A stretch of 64,000 nt of DNA from Jaltomata sinuosa (lineage: Eukaryota; Streptophyta; Magnoliopsida; Solanales; Solanaceae): NCBI GenBank assembly GCA_003996215.1, contig QJPP01003106.1, positions 1 to 64,000 on the forward strand, given 5' to 3'. The notes under the pieces are model-generated. The model saw only the letters and a list, made by a program, of their open reading frames with translations, was not told the DNA's origin and made no database searches. Within the stretch, counting starts at the first letter, position 1. Each line of letters begins with the position of its first letter. Below, piece after piece: positions 59,417 to 64,000 of the stretch. The position numbers and the translations under genes were made by a program.

Positions 59417-60688
59417 TTGAACATGAAAATACCAACCAAGTGGCCGATGAAGAGTACTTTGACCAAGGAACTTTCGTCTCCCTCAAATGTTCCTAACGTT
59501 TTTGACCATCTCTTGATGAAGCCAATCACGAGGGAGCGAGGTATTGTGTTGGACGTATTGGAGGAAAAATGGGCTGACTTCTATAGGAAGTTGGTTGACA
59601 GTGGGTGGATTTGCTTCACTGTCGAACCTATCAAGGCAAACTTTGCCGTGGTCCGAGAGTTCTATGCCAAAGCGGCTGAGATAGACTTCACCAACAACTT
59701 GATGGTGCAGGTGTGGGGCAAATTGGTTCTCTTTGATCCAGAGTTGAAAAATGGATATTACAACCTCCCGAATGCCGAAAATGCCACCTACAAAGCCCGA
59801 CATACAGAAAAGGGGCACGAGTGGTTTGTGGAACATTTTCATGATGGCAATATCCCGCAATGGATAGCATTGAATACAAGGATCGAGTCATCTGAGTTTA
59901 ACCTCGAAGCCCGCACTTGGCTTTCGATCATTTGTGCCTGAGTAATGCCATCTAAGAATGAGTCTGATGTGACCAGCGTCAAAGTAAGGGTGATTTGTGC
60001 TCTAATAGAGGGACTTCCGGTGAATGTGGTGCAATTGATTGTGCATGAAATTCAACAAGTATTGCTCATAGGTAACAAGAGTCTGCTTTTCCCTTCGTTG
60101 ATCACATACTTATGCTACCAAGTCGGGGTCACCAAGAGGGATGAGGAGAATGAGAGTAAGACCGAGAAAATGATCCACCCTTTGAAGAAGAGAGGCCCTA
60201 TGCAATCATCAAAGAAGAGGAAGATAGACGTGGACTCACCATCATTTGGTCTATTTTTCGAGTCTAGCGAGGCACGTGAGTCATCCACTGCTGCTGAAAC
60301 TATTGGTCCTCTCAGAATTGGGCCTCCAACACTCTGCCACATCTCTAGACAAGTTTATGGCATGGATGCCCATCTTCATCAGCTTGTAGCAGGCTTACCT
60401 TTGGGTCCAGGTGAGACTTCCACCGCACAAGCATCAGGGCCGCCACCCTCCGCTACTTCCAGTGGCCCTACACTAGCTAGTGTAGCGAGCTAGCAGCAGC
60501 ACATCAAGGAGAGGTTGGCTAAGGTGGAGAGGTGACAGAAAAAGCAGAGGGACCTTGATAGGAAGCAAATCAAATTCCTCATGAAGATGATGAGCACCCT
60601 GAGGAAGCTATGTGGGTCTGACACTGAGGAGGATGCTGATGAGGGAGACTGGGTCCTTTCTGGACCTAGCAGTTCTGGTTCAGTGTGA
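59417..60688 (+). pseudogene. Athila-3 envelope-like ORF, three in-frame stops
   Basis: One frame from about 59417 to the TGA at 60686, interrupted at 59939 (TGA), 60491 (TAG) and 60533 (TGA). Motifs: RGIVLDVLEEKWADFYRKL, VREFYAKAAEIDF, VWGKLVLFDPELKNGYYNL and MPSKNESDVTSVKVRVICAL, which I recognise as the Athila-associated putative plant transposon protein. The C-terminal part is Lys-rich (SSKKRKIDVD, a possible nuclear signal), then Ser/Pro-rich, then a charged likely coiled coil (RDLDRKQIKFLMKMM). No signal peptide or membrane anchor is evident. The true start may lie upstream: an ATG at 59407 is in another frame, suggesting a frame change. Function unknown. Confidence 0.75.
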
Positions 60689-62622
60689 TACACCCTTCAG
60701 GGAGCACCCTCAAACTCTTCTATTATTTTGTTGCAGTTAGGGCATTGCACGTTGTTAGTTGGGGGTGGCTATCACTCTATCTAGCATGTTATTTTATTTT
60801 TGATATTGTGCCCTTTTTGGGCTTGTTTTCTTTGTATTGTTGGATATTGATGTGCCCTTATCGGGCTTGTTTTTGCTATTTTTTCCCTCGTCGGGTTTAT
60901 TTGTTGATATGGATGGAGTTGATGGTTTAGTTTTAGTTTTCTTTACTCTTTAGTTTCTTTTGTTATTTTATAGTTGAGATATGGTTGTTTTGGGCTAGGG
61001 GAAGTCTGAGTACCCATTAGGCTAGATGGAACTTGCTGGGGGATATTTGTTCTGCAAGTGACGATGTGCCCGAAAAATGTGATATTTGCTCTGATCCACC
61101 TTGTGTAGCCATGCCTATTTAGATAGATGACTTGGCTCAATGATAGACTGGGTGATGACATTCTTAAGGGTAAATCATCATCTTTTGAGGTTTTGGTTGC
61201 AAATTGACTTGTTTGGTACCAATGAAGTAGTCTTGCATGTTAAGTGAAATAGGCATACCCTTCCAAAAAAATTGTGAAAAATGCATGGCAAAGAGTGATT
61301 TTGTGACAACTCTTTTAATCTTTTTGTGAATCTTGACTCATTATTGGTGATAATGTAAAATAGCTCATCTTTGTTCTTGTTTAGGAAGTTAAAACTTGAT
61401 CCTTCTTGAATAATTCGCATGTCATGTGTGGTGAGGTTTAGTTGAATAATTCTGGTGCATGTGTGTCATCTAGAACTGCCCTGAATGTGATTCAAGGCAA
61501 AATTCTAGTTGTAACCGAGCTTGGAAGATGACCTTAGGCCCTTTTTTGTAAGCCACTTCACCCAAATGACTTCCCAATGATATCAAATTCTAGGGAACCC
61601 CTTTGATCTTGTGACCATTCTTTGGCACCTTGTCAACACCTTGATCTCTTTGGAACCTCTATCTTGGCACCCATCCTCCCTAATGGCTTGAAAATGAAAA
61701 GTAGGCTAAAATCCTAAGTTTTGGAGGGGGGGGGGGGGCAAAAGAAAACATAGGCAAATGCCTAAGTTTGGAGGTGTATATGATTAAATAAGGAGAAGAA
61801 AGGAAGTGAACTTCAAGTGCAAGGTAGCACCTTAATTTCAAGTTGAAAATTGCTCAAAAATATCAATCTAATGAGCAAATTGAAAAGCAAAAATTGGTGC
61901 TACCAAGTGAAGGTGATGTAAGGAGTGAATGATCATGAGTTAAAAAGGATAATCTTGGGTTGTGTGAGGGACAAATAAGGTGAAGTTGAAATTTAAAATG
62001 TGAGCGGTGTTCAAAATAAAAACAAAAGAGCATTAGGGAGGTGTAGTCACTTGAACCAAATGATATCCTCACCTTATCCCTAGCCATCATCGTAACCCAC
62101 AAGTCCTTTGTGATTTCGAGCTTGGCTACCCTACATTAGTGGAGACTTACATGAAGGGCAAGCCTATGGTTCGACATATGCGCACTTGAACTTCCTTGTG
62201 AGCATGAGTGTTTGTATTTGTCCCTTGTGATTTTCTTTGTACATAATATGTTTTTGGGACTTTCATTCTTGTGAGGGCATGCAAATTAAGATAGTTGGTA
62301 ACATTGATAAACTCCAAAAATGAGTCAAATGAGCATGTTTTGGTAAGCTAGTGGTTTGAGTCACATCTTGAGGCTTGGTTGTTGTCACTTGCTTGTTCTT
62401 ATTGTGCCTTTGCATCATGAGTTTGTGTTTTGAATTGAAGGAAATGCTTAGAGTAAGTTATCATGTAATTGACTAATCGTTAGTACCAACCGAAGTCATG
62501 TTTGCTGCTTGAAATGGGTTTTCCTTGGCTTGTAGTATTGTCATTTGCACTTGTGTTGTATTCCTCTTGAGTTGGAAGTTTTAAGTTTCTTGAGGAAAAG
62601 CAATAGTTCAAGTTTGGGGGTT
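60689..62622 (+). other. Athila-3 3' non-coding interior and polypurine tract
   Basis: Holds GTTAGTTGGGGGTGGC (about 60753), a run of about sixteen G after AAGTTTTGG at 61714-61738, AAGTTTGGAGG at about 61763, and the true polypurine tract AGTTTGGGGGTT at 62611-62622. Stretches around 61480-61640 and 62150-62230 resemble the Athila-1 tail. No gene. Confidence 0.7.
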
Positions 62623-64000
62623 TGATAAGTTGGTATTCTACCTACTTATTTAGCTTCTAATCTTATGCTTTTGCTAGTATGAAGTGGATAACTAGTGCAA
62701 CTTGACACGAATTTCTTCTATTTTGTAGATTTATGTGGTTTAGGAGTGTTCGAGAAAGATTCAAGTGAAAACAAGTCAAATGGAGAGAAAAGAGGAGCTG
62801 CTGATCACTGGCATCAAATTGACCATCGCAACCGCGAGACCTAAGGCACGCGATCGCGATGTACAAGGAAACAAGTAAGCTATCACGGCTACAAACTATG
62901 AGGCACACGACCACGATGCACATGAAATCACAGCTATGTGACCGCGAGGGTGAATCCATGCGACATCGATGAAGGAACAACTAAAGCCTCACGACTGCGA
63001 AGACTGGTCTCGCGACAGTATGAAGGCATCATCATCTGCGGGGGCAGAAATGGAAATTTCACTTTTTGGAAACCCCAATTCACTTAAAACTATTCCAAGC
63101 CGTCTTGAAACACATCTTTGGCAAATCCTTGAAACTTTTGGAAATCTTGGAGAGAAAGTTCAACAACCAACACCATAGGAATGAAGATTTTGATGCTCTT
63201 TATTGTAAAATCTTTAGTTTCCATTCTTCAACTCTTGATCTTAATTGCTATTTTATTGGTGTATTATTGACTTGAGATTTTGGGTTTGTATTAGAGATAA
63301 TACTTGTTGGGTTATTGAATTCATATATATATTTTGTTCTTCTTTGATTATTTGGGTCTATTGAATCATCCATTGATTGAATTTATAGTCAATGGTTGCA
63401 AACATTGACTTAGCTTTCTAATTTGGGTTTTTGCTCGGGAGAGAAATTCTTTAATTCGGGAAGATTCAATAGTGGGTACTTGGGAATCCATCTAGATGGG
63501 AGGTTAGGTAGCTCCTATCGCGGAATCTCTCATTTAAGGGTCCGAGCTAGGAATAGGACGACCTCCCCAAGTTAATTGGTTGCTTGTTTATCGCACTGAA
63601 TGATGTTCTAACTGAAATCATTAGAAATGTGGATGTTGATCGAGAGGTAGCATTCCACACTTATGACTAATACTACCTAATGTCAATCGGGTGTAAGTCT
63701 TGTAAATTTGAATTCCCAAGCCCATATCTCCCTTGTTATCCTTGTTTGGTGAAAGCAAGGTGAGAGACATTGATCAATCTATCTTTTATTTGGTTTTCAT
63801 TATCTTTTAGTTTTAGTCTAAACCCCCCCTTTTTAGATATCTTTTCCCTTTTTGTTATTTGAACTTTAATAAGTTGCTTAAATTCATTATTAACTCGATC
63901 GAGACTACATTGTTGCCTTGGGTACGACCCTGACACTTGTTGGGAATTATAAATTTTATTTTGACTATGCGATTGACGTGACCTCCTAATTAGAGAGCAC
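62623..64000 (+). repeat. Athila-3 3' LTR (cut by window end)
   Basis: TGATAAGTTGG onwards, matching 54645-54883 and 56771-57660. Contains CGCGATCGCG-type motifs at 62826-63010. The last roughly 15-20 bases are beyond the window. Confidence 0.88.

Larger units (their letters stand above)
54645..64000 (+). mobile_element. Athila-3: Athila-type element with envelope-like ORF but no pol
   Basis: LTR starts TGATAAGTTGG at 54645 and again at 62623; the first LTR ends GTTTATCA at 57680 and is followed by a tRNA-Asp-type primer-binding site. The second LTR runs past the window end, lacking only its last bases. The interior (57681-62622) holds an envelope-like ORF and no recognisable RT or integrase. 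Non-autonomous. Confidence 0.87.

Noticed and set aside
59417..60688. Considered as a host gene captured by a retrotransposon
   Set aside because: The motif VREFY and MPSKN and the position between Athila spacer and tail match the ORF of Athila-2, so it belongs to the element.

Overview
The window is plant nuclear DNA made almost entirely of nested LTR retrotransposons. I found no host protein-coding gene, tRNA, rRNA or CRISPR array. Two Ty3/gypsy groups dominate. Athila-type elements are recognised by a tRNA-Asp primer-binding site, DLGAS-type protease, TGAT...ATCA LTR ends and an extra envelope-like ORF. Tekay/Del-type chromoviruses are recognised by a tRNA-iMet primer-binding site, LTRs ending in TGT...ACA, and an integrase ending in a chromodomain. 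The style of the LTRs suggests a eudicot, most likely Solanaceae (inference; no species-diagnostic gene is present). The element names below are local labels.

Layout, left part (1-22044): Athila-1 (1-5618, +) has gag-protease but no polymerase. It sits inside the left LTR of Tekay-1 (5619-16396, -), which carries gag-pro, a broken RT and an intact RNaseH-integrase-chromodomain ORF. Tekay-1 sits inside the 5' LTR of an old element with a very short interior, Short-1 (16397-20182, +). Short-1 sits in the LTR of a minus-strand element of unknown family, Outer-X (20183-22044).

Middle part (22045-49651): Tekay-2 (+) has a 5' LTR split into three pieces by two later insertions. These are Tekay-3 (22245-31882, +), which has complete LTRs and a gag-pol broken almost only by stop codons, and Athila-2 (33883-47814, -), which has complete LTRs, gag, pro, RT, RNaseH, integrase and an envelope-like ORF, all decayed. 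The Tekay-2 gag stops abruptly at about 49651 against the inverted Tekay-4.

Right part (49652-64000): Tekay-4 (-) keeps a 5' LTR and a decayed gag-pro. Athila-3 (54645 to beyond the window, +) has an envelope-like ORF but no recognisable pol. Its 5' LTR contains a 1.9 kb segment copied from the Tekay-4 LTR region without LTR termini.

Working together: none of the elements looks autonomous. Athila-1 (gag-pro only) and Athila-3 (envelope-like only) are reduced elements that would need proteins in trans. The most interesting pattern is that several families carry their own short, CpG-containing palindromic or repeated motif just upstream of a TATA-like box in the LTR. In both Athila elements that keep the envelope-like ORF, the same LTR motif recurs in an array-TATA-array arrangement just before that ORF, suggesting an internal promoter.
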